A stretch of 17,028 bases of DNA from Candidatus Cloacimonadota bacterium (lineage in GTDB: Bacteria > Cloacimonadota > Cloacimonadia > Cloacimonadales > Cloacimonadaceae): positions 1 through 17,028 of the forward strand of contig JALOBT010000045.1 in the NCBI GenBank assembly GCA_023228125.1, in the 5' to 3' direction. The translations under genes were made by a program, and so were the position numbers. The notes beneath the pieces were generated by a model that ran no database searches, was not told the origin of the DNA, and worked only from the letters and a program-made list of their open reading frames with translations. Below are positions 6,628-14,130 of the stretch, piece by piece (position 1 is the first letter of the stretch; each line of letters begins with the position of its first letter).

Positions 6628-7415
6628 AAGCTTCTCTTGGTGATCTCATCCAGGCGTTTTACGATCAGTTTGACTGCTTCATCGGGATCACCGTCAAACT
6701 TCTCCACCTGTTTATCGTGTTTGGGACTAAAGATATTCAGCACCTGGGTGGGAGAGCCATTCAGCCCGATCTTGGCCTCGTCCAGATTCAGATCTTCTGC
6801 AGTCAGGATCTTAAGTTCAGCATTTCTGGCACTGCGTTTACCCCTCAGCGAAGGTAGCCGGGGGTTATTGATCTCTTTGACCACAGAAATCAGGCCGGGA
6901 AGCTGCATTTCCACCGTGTCATAGCCATCTTCCATGAGACGCTGCACCGTGGCTTTGTGGCAATCTATGCTCTCAATCCTCCTCACAAAACAGGTCTGCG
7001 GAATATCCAGATGAGCAGCGATGCCAGGCCCTACCTGAGCTGTGTCACCATCTATCGCCTGCTGACCGGTGAGGATCAGGGTGTATTCTCCCAGGTGTTT
7101 GATGGCGGCGGCGAGCGTGTAACTGGTGGCCCAGGTATCCGCTCCGGCGAACTTGCGATCGCAGAGCAGATAGATCTCATCCACACCCAAAGACACCGCT
7201 TCTCTCAAGGTAGCTTCGGTCTGCGGAGGGCCCATGCTGATAGCGATTACCGTGCCGCCATGAGCTTCTTTGAGGCGCACGGCTTCTTCGATGGCATAGG
7301 CATCGAAGGGATTGAGGATGCTTTCCACACCCTCACGGATCAGGGTATTCGTCACCGGATCAATCCTGATCTCAGTGGTATTCGGAACCTGCTTGATACA
7401 TACGATATAACGCAC
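6624..7415 (-). CDS. etfB: Electron transfer flavoprotein beta subunit
   Basis: EtfB binds an adenine nucleotide and, with EtfA, moves electrons between NADH, acyl-CoA dehydrogenases and ferredoxin or quinone partners. The 263 residues show the family motifs MRYIVCIKQVPNT (1-13), LNPFDAYAIEEAVRLKE (about 34-50), ISMGPPQTEATLREA, FAGADTWATSYTLA and the nucleotide-loop QAIDGDTAQVGP, followed by LPSLRGKRSARNA. The pattern suits the catabolic or bifurcating class found in anaerobes (inference). The start is GTG at 7415, with AAGGAG six bases upstream; a nearby ATG is out of frame. It begins 10 bases after the aminotransferase gene and overlaps lgt. No etfA, its obligate partner and normally adjacent, is found within the window. 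Confidence 0.96.
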   Translation of the reverse strand: MRYIVCIKQVPNTTEIRIDPVTNTLIREGVESILNPFDAYAIEEAVRLKEAHGGTVIAISMGPPQTEATLREAVSLGVDEIYLLCDRKFAGADTWATSYTLAAAIKHLGEYTLILTGQQAIDGDTAQVGPGIAAHLDIPQTCFVRRIESIDCHKATVQRLMEDGYDTVEMQLPGLISVVKEINNPRLPSLRGKRSARNAELKILTAEDLNLDEAKIGLNGSPTQVLNIFSPKHDKQVEKFDGDPDEAVKLIVKRLDEITKRSL

Positions 7416-7425
7416 ACATTGCTCC

Positions 7426-8529
7426 TTAGCTGTAAAACTCTTTGATGCTATCTACCACGTATTGCTTCATGGCCTGAGTCAATTCCGGGTAGATGGGAAT
7501 GGAAACAACCTTATTTGCCAGCTCTTCTGACACAGGCATATCGCCCCCTTTACCGCCCATCTCACTGAAACACTGTTGTAGATGCAGAGGCAGGGGATAA
7601 TACACCGCACAGCCGATCTCTCTTTTTTGCAGATGCTGCATGAGCTCATCCCGCTGCGAGCTTATGAGGGTATATTGATTGTAGATAGTTTGCGCTTTGG
7701 GGTCTATATAGGGGGTGATGAGACCAGCGATTCCGCTCAGATGTGAATCGTAGAAAGCGGCATTGGCACGGCGTGCTTTGCTCCAGGAAGCCAATTGCTC
7801 CAGTTTTACCAGAAGCACAGCGGCTTGCATGGTGTCCAGACGGCTGTTCAGTCCCACGCACTTGTGATAGTATTTGGGGCCTTCGCCATGCACGCGGAGC
7901 TGTCTGAGGGTCTTAGCCAGCTCATCGTCATTGGTCAGACACATACCGGCATCGCCCATCGCACCCAGATTCTTGCTGGGGAAGAAAGACAGGGTGCCGA
8001 TATCTCCGAAAGAGCAGCTCATTTGGCCGTTCCAGGTGGAGCCAATGCCCTGGGCGTTGTCTTCGATCACCTTCAGATTGTGCTTCTTGGCAATTTCCAT
8101 GATGGCCGTCATATCCGAGCATTGGCCAAAAAGGTGCACTGGCATGATGGCCTTGGTCTTAGGGGTGATGGCCGCCTCTATTTTGCTGGGGTTTAGATTG
8201 AAGGTTTTGGGATCGATATCCACAAAGACGGGGCGGGCATGATTGCGCCAGATCGAGGAAGCGGTGGCAAAAAAGGTGAAGGGAGTGGTGATGACCTCAT
8301 CGCCCTCTCCGATCCCTAAAGCTTTGACCGCCAGCACCAAAGCGTCTGTGCCAGAAGCGCAGCCAATGGCGTGTTTGATGCCCAGATAATCTTGCATCTT
8401 GGTCTCAAACTCTTTTACCTGAGCACCCATTATATAATGATGATCGGCAAAGACCTTGTCAAGCTGCCTGCGAATCTCGGGCATCAGTGCTTCATATTGA
8501 GCGTGTAAATCTAACATTGGTACTTTCAT
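7426..8529 (-). CDS. DegT/DnrJ/EryC1-type sugar-nucleotide aminotransferase
   Basis: PLP-dependent aminotransferase of 367 residues that probably installs an amino group on a keto sugar nucleotide for surface polysaccharide. Seen motifs: GCASGTDALVLAVKALG (56-72, PLP phosphate binding), TTPFTFFATAS (81-91), PVHLFGQ (130-136), VIEDNAQGIGS with Asp157 and Gln160 (154-164), and SFFPSKNLGAMGDAG with the PLP Lys186. The sequence style resembles the WbpE/WlbC branch that aminates UDP-3-keto-N-acetylhexosaminuronic acid, but substrate cannot be fixed from motifs. It sits between an SLBB export protein (14 bases upstream) and etfB (10 bases downstream), with an epimerase one gene further up, supporting a polysaccharide role. 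No membrane or signal segment is present. Confidence 0.95.
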   Translation of the reverse strand: MKVPMLDLHAQYEALMPEIRRQLDKVFADHHYIMGAQVKEFETKMQDYLGIKHAIGCASGTDALVLAVKALGIGEGDEVITTPFTFFATASSIWRNHARPVFVDIDPKTFNLNPSKIEAAITPKTKAIMPVHLFGQCSDMTAIMEIAKKHNLKVIEDNAQGIGSTWNGQMSCSFGDIGTLSFFPSKNLGAMGDAGMCLTNDDELAKTLRQLRVHGEGPKYYHKCVGLNSRLDTMQAAVLLVKLEQLASWSKARRANAAFYDSHLSGIAGLITPYIDPKAQTIYNQYTLISSQRDELMQHLQKREIGCAVYYPLPLHLQQCFSEMGGKGGDMPVSEELANKVVSIPIYPELTQAMKQYVVDSIKEFYS

Positions 8530-8543
8530 CGTGTGTAAACTCC

Positions 8544-9923
8544 TTATTTTGTGAGGCTACGAACCCCAATTAAAATCGTGATGGCTCCGGCTGCTATGCC
8601 CACTATATCCCTGATATCTATCCAGAGACTGCGATCCAATTTATCCGGTACAAAGACCATATCCCCCGGTTTCAGAGGCTGATCCTTTTTCGCTTTTATC
8701 CAATTTCCGCTGCTGGCATTCAGGACTCTGATCGCAAGGGGATTGCGATTGCTGGCATATCCGCCGGCCTGCTGGATATAATACTTGTAGCTTTCACCTG
8801 CTTTATAGGATATCAATCCGGGATTCTTGACCTGTCCGCTCACCCGCACCATATTAAGCTGTTCAGGTATATAAATGCAATCGCCTGTGTTCAGGGTGAT
8901 ATTGCCTTCTTTGCCTTCACTACGCAGAACCCGCTCAAAATCAACGCTATATCTACCCTTTGCCTGGCGCAGTTTATTGCGGAAATAGGCGTATTCGATG
9001 GGGCTCATTTCCTGGGAGGCATTCAGTTTGAGGCGTTCAAATTCGGGATCCAGCTCGGCATTGTAAGCCTGGTTCAGGACTACGGCATTGGCCAGATCGG
9101 CATCTTCGGTGATGCCACCGGCCATTTGAATGGCATCCCACAAGGTGGCCTCTTCGGGGAGGATATACTCGCCCTGATGCACAAATCTCCCGCTGAGGCT
9201 TACCAGCTTTTTCTCTTGAAAACGGCTGTTCAGAGGTATCATCAGCCGGTCTCCGGCGTGCATCTGGATATCCCCCAGCTCGGGCTGATCCTTCAGGTTC
9301 AGGATTTGAATGAGGTAAGGCTGCCTCTCTCCCTGATATGTGCTCAGGCGCACCGCAGAAAGCTCGGCCCCGGGCAGGGTGCCCAAAGCCAGATCGATCA
9401 TCTGCTTTACAGTATCTCCGGCTTTATATTCCAGATCGCCGGCATAGGCCACTGCTCCCCAGACATTTACTATATCCTTGATCACCGGAATGTGGATCAA
9501 ATCTCCATCCCGCAGCAGGGGATTTTGGGAGATCTCGCCCAGGCGGTAAAATCGCAATAGATCGTAAGTTTCTTCTTTGCCATTCCGGATCAAGCGGATA
9601 TGCCGCAGAGCCTGAAGCTGTGCAAAGTCCCGGGTTTCTGGCTCTGCTTCCCTGAGCTCTGGAATTGGATTCAGCTTCAGCAGGGGATCTGGCTCTGGCT
9701 GGATGAGAGTAGGCTGCCTTAGCTTCAGCTCTGCAGAGGCTTCTGTCTGCAAGAGTGCATCGGAAAGCCGGTCTGTGGGATAGACCTTGTAAGTACCGGG
9801 GTTTTCCACATAACCGCTGATGCTGATGCTAAGCTGCGGGATCGCAGCCACAGGGATATCCAGCGCAAAACTGAGAGTGCTTAGCAGCAGCAAAGCTATA
9901 CTGCAAATATATTTAGTTTTCAT
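8544..9923 (-). CDS. SLBB-repeat polysaccharide export protein
   Basis: The 459-residue exported protein has a Sec signal (cleavage probably after SFA near residue 20) and four SLBB-type segments, each a GxVxxPGxY-like strand pair followed by an amphipathic helix: about 33-60, 153-180, 242-270 and 359-390 (for example ISGYVENPGTYKVYPTD and VSGQVKNPGLISYKAGE). A Pro/Glu-rich insert lies at about 69-100. Residues 436-456 form a C-terminal hydrophobic helix. Proteins of the Wza/KpsD class use SLBB domains to build the periplasmic part of an export channel. Unlike Wza it has no lipobox cysteine at the signal end. No Wzc-like kinase, glycosyltransferase or flippase is in the window. The start ATG overlaps the upstream epimerase gene by 11 bases. 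Confidence 0.92.
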   Translation of the reverse strand: MKTKYICSIALLLLSTLSFALDIPVAAIPQLSISISGYVENPGTYKVYPTDRLSDALLQTEASAELKLRQPTLIQPEPDPLLKLNPIPELREAEPETRDFAQLQALRHIRLIRNGKEETYDLLRFYRLGEISQNPLLRDGDLIHIPVIKDIVNVWGAVAYAGDLEYKAGDTVKQMIDLALGTLPGAELSAVRLSTYQGERQPYLIQILNLKDQPELGDIQMHAGDRLMIPLNSRFQEKKLVSLSGRFVHQGEYILPEEATLWDAIQMAGGITEDADLANAVVLNQAYNAELDPEFERLKLNASQEMSPIEYAYFRNKLRQAKGRYSVDFERVLRSEGKEGNITLNTGDCIYIPEQLNMVRVSGQVKNPGLISYKAGESYKYYIQQAGGYASNRNPLAIRVLNASSGNWIKAKKDQPLKPGDMVFVPDKLDRSLWIDIRDIVGIAAGAITILIGVRSLTK

Positions 9924-10872
9924 AGTAATGTATCATGCGAGAGATGATATCATCGAGCTTGTACTCTGGTTCATAGCCGATGTACTGTTTGATTTTGTCC
10001 AAATCCGGCTTGCGGTGCATCATATCCTCAAAACCTTCTTCATAAGCGGCTTCATAGCTCATGTATTCGATCTTGGATTTGCTCTCGCACATGCTTTTGA
10101 CCTTCTGGGCCAGCTCTTCTATGCTGATGGATTCTGTGGTGCCCACATTGAAGATCTCGCCCTCGCATTCGGGACTGTTCATGAGCTTCACAAAAGCGCC
10201 CACCACATCGGAAACATCGGCAAAACAGCGGGTCTGCTTGCCCGAACCAAAGATCACGATGGGCTGATCCAAAAGAGCCGATTTGATGAATTTCGGCAAG
10301 ACCATGCCATACTGTCCGCTCTGCCGGGGGCCCACGGTATTGAAACAGCGCACGATCACCATCGGCAGCTTCTTCTCACGATAAAAGGCCAGAGCCATAA
10401 ATTCATCGATGGCCTTGGAGCAGCTATAACCCCAGCGGCTGATGTGAGTGGAGCCCAAAAGGCGGTCATCCTGCTCCGAAAAAGGCATCTTTTCACTCTT
10501 GCCATAGATCTCGCTGGTGGAGGTGATCAAAGCCTTGGACTTGTATTTGTTGCACAGCTCCAGAACGTTGTCCGTGCCCACAATATTGGTTTTCAGCGAA
10601 AGCAAGGGGTTTTCTATGATGTATTTCACGCCCACCGCTGCCGCCAGGTGATAGACCTGCTTGCACTTTGAGATCAGTTCACTCATCAGCTCACGATCCA
10701 GGATGCTCCCCGTACAAAAGTGGAACTTGGGATGATCCCGTAAGGATTCAATATTGGCGAGACTTCCGGTAGAAAGGTTATCTATCGCGTACACTTCATT
10801 GCCTTCATTAAGAAGGCGTTCGGCCAAATGCGAACCAATGAAGCCCGCGCCACCTGTGATCAGTATTTTCAT
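9913..10872 (-). CDS. NAD-dependent sugar-nucleotide epimerase/dehydratase (extended SDR)
   Basis: The 319-residue enzyme belongs to the GalE/UXS-like extended short-chain dehydrogenase group. It starts MKILITGGAGFIGSH, giving the GxxGxxG NAD-binding loop (residues 7-13), followed by AIDNLSTG, the HLAA strand, STSEIYG (118-124), the catalytic YxxxK (Tyr149, Lys153) and RCFNTVGPRQSGQYG. Later sequence (FGSGKQTRCFADVSD, then FNVGT) fits the substrate-binding C-terminal region. The start was placed at 10872 because this ATG begins the classic Rossmann strand and GGAG lies at correct spacing; an ATG six codons upstream is also in frame. It heads the polysaccharide-type gene run. Whether it epimerises, decarboxylates or dehydrates, and on which sugar, cannot be told. 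Confidence 0.93.
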   Translation of the reverse strand: MKILITGGAGFIGSHLAERLLNEGNEVYAIDNLSTGSLANIESLRDHPKFHFCTGSILDRELMSELISKCKQVYHLAAAVGVKYIIENPLLSLKTNIVGTDNVLELCNKYKSKALITSTSEIYGKSEKMPFSEQDDRLLGSTHISRWGYSCSKAIDEFMALAFYREKKLPMVIVRCFNTVGPRQSGQYGMVLPKFIKSALLDQPIVIFGSGKQTRCFADVSDVVGAFVKLMNSPECEGEIFNVGTTESISIEELAQKVKSMCESKSKIEYMSYEAAYEEGFEDMMHRKPDLDKIKQYIGYEPEYKLDDIISRMIHYYEN

Positions 10873-10929
10873 GTTTACTCCGTAAGACATTATTGGGTTT
10901 GCTTTTCAGGCATATTTCCAGTAACGGTA

Positions 10930-10958
10930 ACAATATCTGCCTGCTGTAATTCTGTCAA
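10930..10958 (-). promoter_or_regulatory. Sigma70-type promoter of the epimerase operon
   Basis: On the minus strand a perfect -35 box TTGACA (10953-10958) is followed by a 17-bp spacer and a -10 box TATTGT (10930-10935, four of six consensus bases). The spacing is ideal, and the predicted start of transcription lies about 50 bases upstream of the epimerase ATG. Near the predicted start is GTTACCGTTAC, with GTTAC repeated twice. This is the best promoter seen in the window and could serve the nine closely packed genes down to 2771. Confidence 0.7.
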
Positions 10959-10967
10959 CAAAAAACC

Positions 10968-11011
10968 TCAATTCTCCGCCCCCCATTCTCAATTCTCCAT
11001 CTTCAATTCTC
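10968..11011. repeat. Three short TCAATTCTC repeats in the divergent intergenic region
   Basis: TCAATTCTC occurs at 10968-10976, 10989-10997 and 11003-11011 (steps of 21 and 14 bases), with further partial ATTCTC copies. The cluster lies 10-53 bp upstream of the -35 box of the epimerase promoter, in the gap of about 220 bp between the divergently transcribed epimerase and CorA-like genes. It may be low-complexity intergenic repeat sequence or a set of binding sites; sequence alone does not decide. Confidence 0.55.
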
Positions 11012-11095
11012 AATTATTATCTTTTTTCCTTGCCATAATTTCACCCTTCCCAAAGACTGACATTCAGACAAATATACAAAATAAAGGAGGTTCAG

Positions 11096-11269
11096 ATGAT
11101 CCGGTATTTCAAAGTGGCGGGACAGAATTTGGTCCCGGTTAGCTCTTTGGCTGAGGCATTTTGGGTGCATTTCGATGCCCCTGATGCAGAAGAGATTGCT
11201 TCTGCAAGCACCAAATATGAGCTTCCCAGGGACTTGTTACAAATCAACAATCGCAAGGATTATATTTAG
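11096..11269 (+). CDS. 57-residue protein resembling the N-terminus of CorA-type Mg2+ transporters
   Basis: A short reading frame with a strong ribosome binding site (AAAGGAGG, 5 bases before the ATG). It encodes MIRYFKVAGQNLVPV, then AFWVHFDAPDAEEIASAS, and ends NNRKDYI. The opening (MIRYFK, then L-V), the aromatic W followed by a D-x-P-D-x-E-E-I helix cap, and the downstream L-P-R-D-L-L stretch resemble the first 55-60 residues of the cytoplasmic domain of CorA-family transporters. The rest of such a protein (helical stalk, two membrane helices, GMN motif) is absent; queD starts 8 bases after the stop. It could be a 3'-truncated relic or a genuine small protein. The intact frame, good ribosome site and exact fit in front of queD favour expression. 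The CorA relation is a moderate-confidence judgement from pattern only. Confidence 0.6.
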   Translation: MIRYFKVAGQNLVPVSSLAEAFWVHFDAPDAEEIASASTKYELPRDLLQINNRKDYI

Positions 11270-11277
11270 GAGAATAT

Positions 11278-11649
11278 ATGTATTTACTCAATGTAAGTGA
11301 TCACTTTTCTGCCGCGCACCGTCTGTGTGGCTATGAGGGTGCCTGTTCAAACCTGCATGGTCACAATTGGAAAGTGCGCGTAGGCATTGCCTGCCATGAG
11401 CTTGACAATATCGGCATGGCACTGGATTACGGCATCATCAAAGAGATTTTGGGCGGTATCCTGGCCGCATTTGACCATGAATATCTGAACGATTTGCCCC
11501 TTCTGGAGGGGCAAAATCCCACCTCCGAAAATCTGGCGCGGATGATCTACGACAAAATGGCGGAGGCTCTGAAGCCCTATCCGGCTCAGATCAAAGAAGT
11601 GGAAATCCATGAATCGGAACGCAGCAGCGTAATCTATAGCCATGCTTAG
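11278..11649 (+). CDS. queD: 6-carboxy-5,6,7,8-tetrahydropterin synthase (QueD)
   Basis: QueD converts dihydroneopterin triphosphate to 6-carboxytetrahydropterin, the second step towards preQ0/queuosine. The 123-residue protein has the zinc ligands His14 (FSAAHRL), His27 and His29, the catalytic Cys23 in the QueD-type CxxxHGH motif (CSNLHGH), a DHEYLND segment (66-72) with catalytic Asp/His, PTSENLA (81-87), and the substrate-binding Glu near VEIHESE (108-114). All key residues are present and the length is usual. An AGGAG overlapping the preceding stop codon serves as ribosome site. Its 3' end overlaps engB by 8 bases. Both queD and mnmG two genes downstream concern wobble-position tRNA modification, a loose functional link. 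A PTPS-family variant is the only alternative. Confidence 0.95.
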   Translation: MYLLNVSDHFSAAHRLCGYEGACSNLHGHNWKVRVGIACHELDNIGMALDYGIIKEILGGILAAFDHEYLNDLPLLEGQNPTSENLARMIYDKMAEALKPYPAQIKEVEIHESERSSVIYSHA

Positions 11650-12250
11650 AATAGTAGATTCCTTTTACGTGAAAAGTGCGGTGGATCCCAATGATTACCC
11701 GGCTTCGGCATATCCAGAATTTGCCTTTTCCGGACGCAGCAATGTGGGAAAATCCACCTTGATCAATCTGCTGACCAATCATCACGGCCTGGCCAAGACT
11801 TCCGGCACCCCCGGTAAGACCCGCCTGCTGAATTTCTTCCTGACCCGCTATCGCATTGATGACAATGAAGAAACCGGCTTTATGCAATTTACAGATCTGC
11901 CCGGCTACGGTTACGCCCAGGTGAGCCAAACTGAACAGGAAAAGTGGCGCATAATGGTGAGCAAATACTTTGAACAGCGTGTCCAACTCAAAAGCCTCTT
12001 TGTGCTGGTGGATATCCGGCATCCCGCAGATAAGAAAGACATGCTCATGCTGGAAATGCTGCGCCTGAGAGAGATTGACCACTGTGTGATCGCCACCAAG
12101 GCAGATAAGATTCCCAAGACCAAGCAAGCCAAAGTCTTGCAGGTGCTGGCCCGCGATCTGGGACTGGGAGATCATCCCATTTACCCAGTCTCGGCTCTGA
12201 AAAACACCGGGCTGGATAAGCTTACTGATTTTCTGGAAAGCAGATTGTAG
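11642..12250 (+). CDS. engB: Ribosome biogenesis GTP-binding protein EngB/YsxC
   Basis: EngB (YsxC/YihA) is a small essential GTPase that assists assembly of the large ribosomal subunit. The 202-residue product shows all GTPase motifs in order: G1 GRSNVGKS (31-38), G2 within SGTPGKT (54-60), G3 DLPGYGYA (85-92), G4 TKADK (152-156) and G5 SAL (184-186). DLPGYGYA is diagnostic for this family. A short acidic insert, RIDDNEETG, lies between G2 and G3. The start overlaps queD by 8 bases, and mnmG starts 8 bases after the stop, so queD-engB-mnmG appear co-transcribed. Confidence 0.97.
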   Translation: MLRIVDSFYVKSAVDPNDYPASAYPEFAFSGRSNVGKSTLINLLTNHHGLAKTSGTPGKTRLLNFFLTRYRIDDNEETGFMQFTDLPGYGYAQVSQTEQEKWRIMVSKYFEQRVQLKSLFVLVDIRHPADKKDMLMLEMLRLREIDHCVIATKADKIPKTKQAKVLQVLARDLGLGDHPIYPVSALKNTGLDKLTDFLESRL

Positions 12251-12258
12251 CTTGCTAA

Positions 12259-14130
12259 ATGCAAGATAACTTTGATATCATCGTAATCGGCGGTGGTCAT
12301 GCTGGCCTTGAAGCTGCTTTGGCTGCCTCGCGCCGAGGCGCGAATACCGCTCTTTTCACCATCAAACTTGAAGCCATCGGCCGCCTGAGCTGCAATCCCT
12401 CTCTGGGTGGGCCTGCCAAAGGGCATCTGGCCAGGGAGATTGACGCCCTGGGTGGCGAAATGGCGCGCGTGGCAGACCTCTCCGGCATTCATTTCCGCAT
12501 GCTGAACCGCAGCAAAGGCCCCGCCGTCTGGGCACCCCGATCCCAAAATGACCGGACCGAATATTCTTTCCTGATGCGTGAAGCGGTGGAATGCGCCCCG
12601 GGTCTCAGATTGATCGAAGCAAATATCGCCTCTCTCATCATCACAGAAGGCAAGGTAGCCGGCTGCATCAGTGAGATCGGGAAAGAGTATCGCGCCCCCA
12701 AGGTGATCATCGCCAGCGGCACTTTCCTGGGCGGACGCATCCATATCGGCAAGAGCAGCTATCAGGGTGGCCGCAGCGGAGAGCCTTCTTCCGAAGAGCT
12801 TGCCCCGTCCCTAACTGCGCTGGGGCTCAAGGTCTTACGCTTCAAGACCGGAACTCCGCCCCGGGTGGATTTGAACTCTTTGGACTACTCCATCCTGGAA
12901 GCCCAAGGTGGTGACGAAGAGCCTTCCGGCTTCTCTCATTACCGCAATATCCCGCTCAGGAATCTGGTATCCTGCTATCTGACCAGAACCACCAAAGAGA
13001 CCCATGCCATCATTTCGGCAAACATCCAGCAGTCTGCGCTTTATGGTGGGATGATCACCGGCATCGGGCCTCGCTATTGCCCCTCCATAGAGGATAAGAT
13101 CGTGAAATTCCCTCAGCGGGAAAGCCATCAGGTTTTCATCGAGCCCGAAGGGCTGCACACCTGTGAAGGCTATGTAAATGGCATCTCCACCTCGCTGCCG
13201 GCCGATATTCAGGAAGAGATCGTGCATAGCATTCCCGGCCTTGAACAGGCCCGCATCATGCGCTATGCTTACGCCATTGAATACGATTATGTGGATCCTT
13301 CCGAGCTTTATCCCTCTTTGGAATGCAAAAAGATTCCCGGCCTGTATCTGGCCGGACAGATCAATGGCACCTCCGGCTATGAAGAAGCTGCGGCACAAGG
13401 ACTTTTGGCCGGTGTGAATGCCAGCCTCGCCCTGGAAGGAAAGCAGGCCATCATCCTCTCCCGCAGCCAGGCCTACATCGGCGTTTTGATCGATGATCTG
13501 ATCACCTGCGGCACCAATGAGCCTTACCGCATGTTTACTTCCAGAGCCGAATACCGGCTTTTGCTGAGACAGGATAATGCCGATGAACGGCTGATGCCCC
13601 TGGGCTACTCACTTGGCCTGGTATCAGATACACGCTGGCAAGCCTTCCAGAATATGCTGCACATCAAAGAGCGCGAGATCAAGTATCTCAGCGAAACCAA
13701 CAGCAGCAAGCATCCCGAGCTCAGAGAGCCCACCAAGTTTGCTTTATTGCTAAAACGCCCCGATCTTTCCCTGCATGATCTACAGAAATACGGCTACCAG
13801 ATCAAAGACGATTTTACTCCTGAAATCCGCCAGCGAGTGGAACTGGAGATCAAGTATTCCGGCTATCTTGCCCGCATGTATGAAGAGCTCAAGCGGCACA
13901 AAAAGGCAGAAGAACTTCGCCTTCCGGAGGATATAGATTATTATCAGATCCAGAGTCTGGCCTGGGAAGCCCGTGAAAAACTTGCCAAAATCAGGCCGCT
14001 CAGTATTAGCCAGGCGATGCGGATTCCCGGGGTGAATTACACCGACACCTCAGCCCTGTTGATCTGGCTGAAAAAGCATTACAACATTGTGAAAAATAGT
14101 CACACGGATTGTGCGGATCAAACGGATTAA
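12259..14130 (+). CDS. mnmG: tRNA uridine-5-carboxymethylaminomethyl(34) synthesis enzyme MnmG (GidA)
   Basis: MnmG is the FAD- and NADH-binding partner of the GTPase MnmE; together they modify U34 of several tRNAs. The 623-residue length is normal. Features: FAD loop IGGGHAG (10-16), SCNPSLGGPAKGHLAREIDALGG with Cys45 (read from 44), FRMLNRSKGPAVWAPR, GTFLGGRIHIG, FKTGTPPRVD, then YCPSIEDKIVKFP with the second conserved cysteine, and AGQINGTSGYEEAAAQGLLAG near the FAD site. The C-terminal helical MnmE-binding region ends with the family-typical RIPGVNYTDTSALLIWLKK. The last dozen or so residues, ending DCADQTD, are read from a short-period repeat element, suggesting the original stop was displaced. 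No clear ribosome site precedes the ATG; translation may be coupled to engB, 8 bases upstream. Confidence 0.97.
   Translation: MQDNFDIIVIGGGHAGLEAALAASRRGANTALFTIKLEAIGRLSCNPSLGGPAKGHLAREIDALGGEMARVADLSGIHFRMLNRSKGPAVWAPRSQNDRTEYSFLMREAVECAPGLRLIEANIASLIITEGKVAGCISEIGKEYRAPKVIIASGTFLGGRIHIGKSSYQGGRSGEPSSEELAPSLTALGLKVLRFKTGTPPRVDLNSLDYSILEAQGGDEEPSGFSHYRNIPLRNLVSCYLTRTTKETHAIISANIQQSALYGGMITGIGPRYCPSIEDKIVKFPQRESHQVFIEPEGLHTCEGYVNGISTSLPADIQEEIVHSIPGLEQARIMRYAYAIEYDYVDPSELYPSLECKKIPGLYLAGQINGTSGYEEAAAQGLLAGVNASLALEGKQAIILSRSQAYIGVLIDDLITCGTNEPYRMFTSRAEYRLLLRQDNADERLMPLGYSLGLVSDTRWQAFQNMLHIKEREIKYLSETNSSKHPELREPTKFALLLKRPDLSLHDLQKYGYQIKDDFTPEIRQRVELEIKYSGYLARMYEELKRHKKAEELRLPEDIDYYQIQSLAWEAREKLAKIRPLSISQAMRIPGVNYTDTSALLIWLKKHYNIVKNSHTDCADQTD

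Noticed and set aside
9820..10671. 283-codon plus-strand frame
   Set aside because: Antisense to the epimerase gene and the SLBB gene start; no domain recognised.
11012..11095. preQ1 riboswitch before the queD operon
   Set aside because: The stretch lacks the preQ1-I hairpin plus A-rich tail pseudoknot pattern; queD is also not the first gene.
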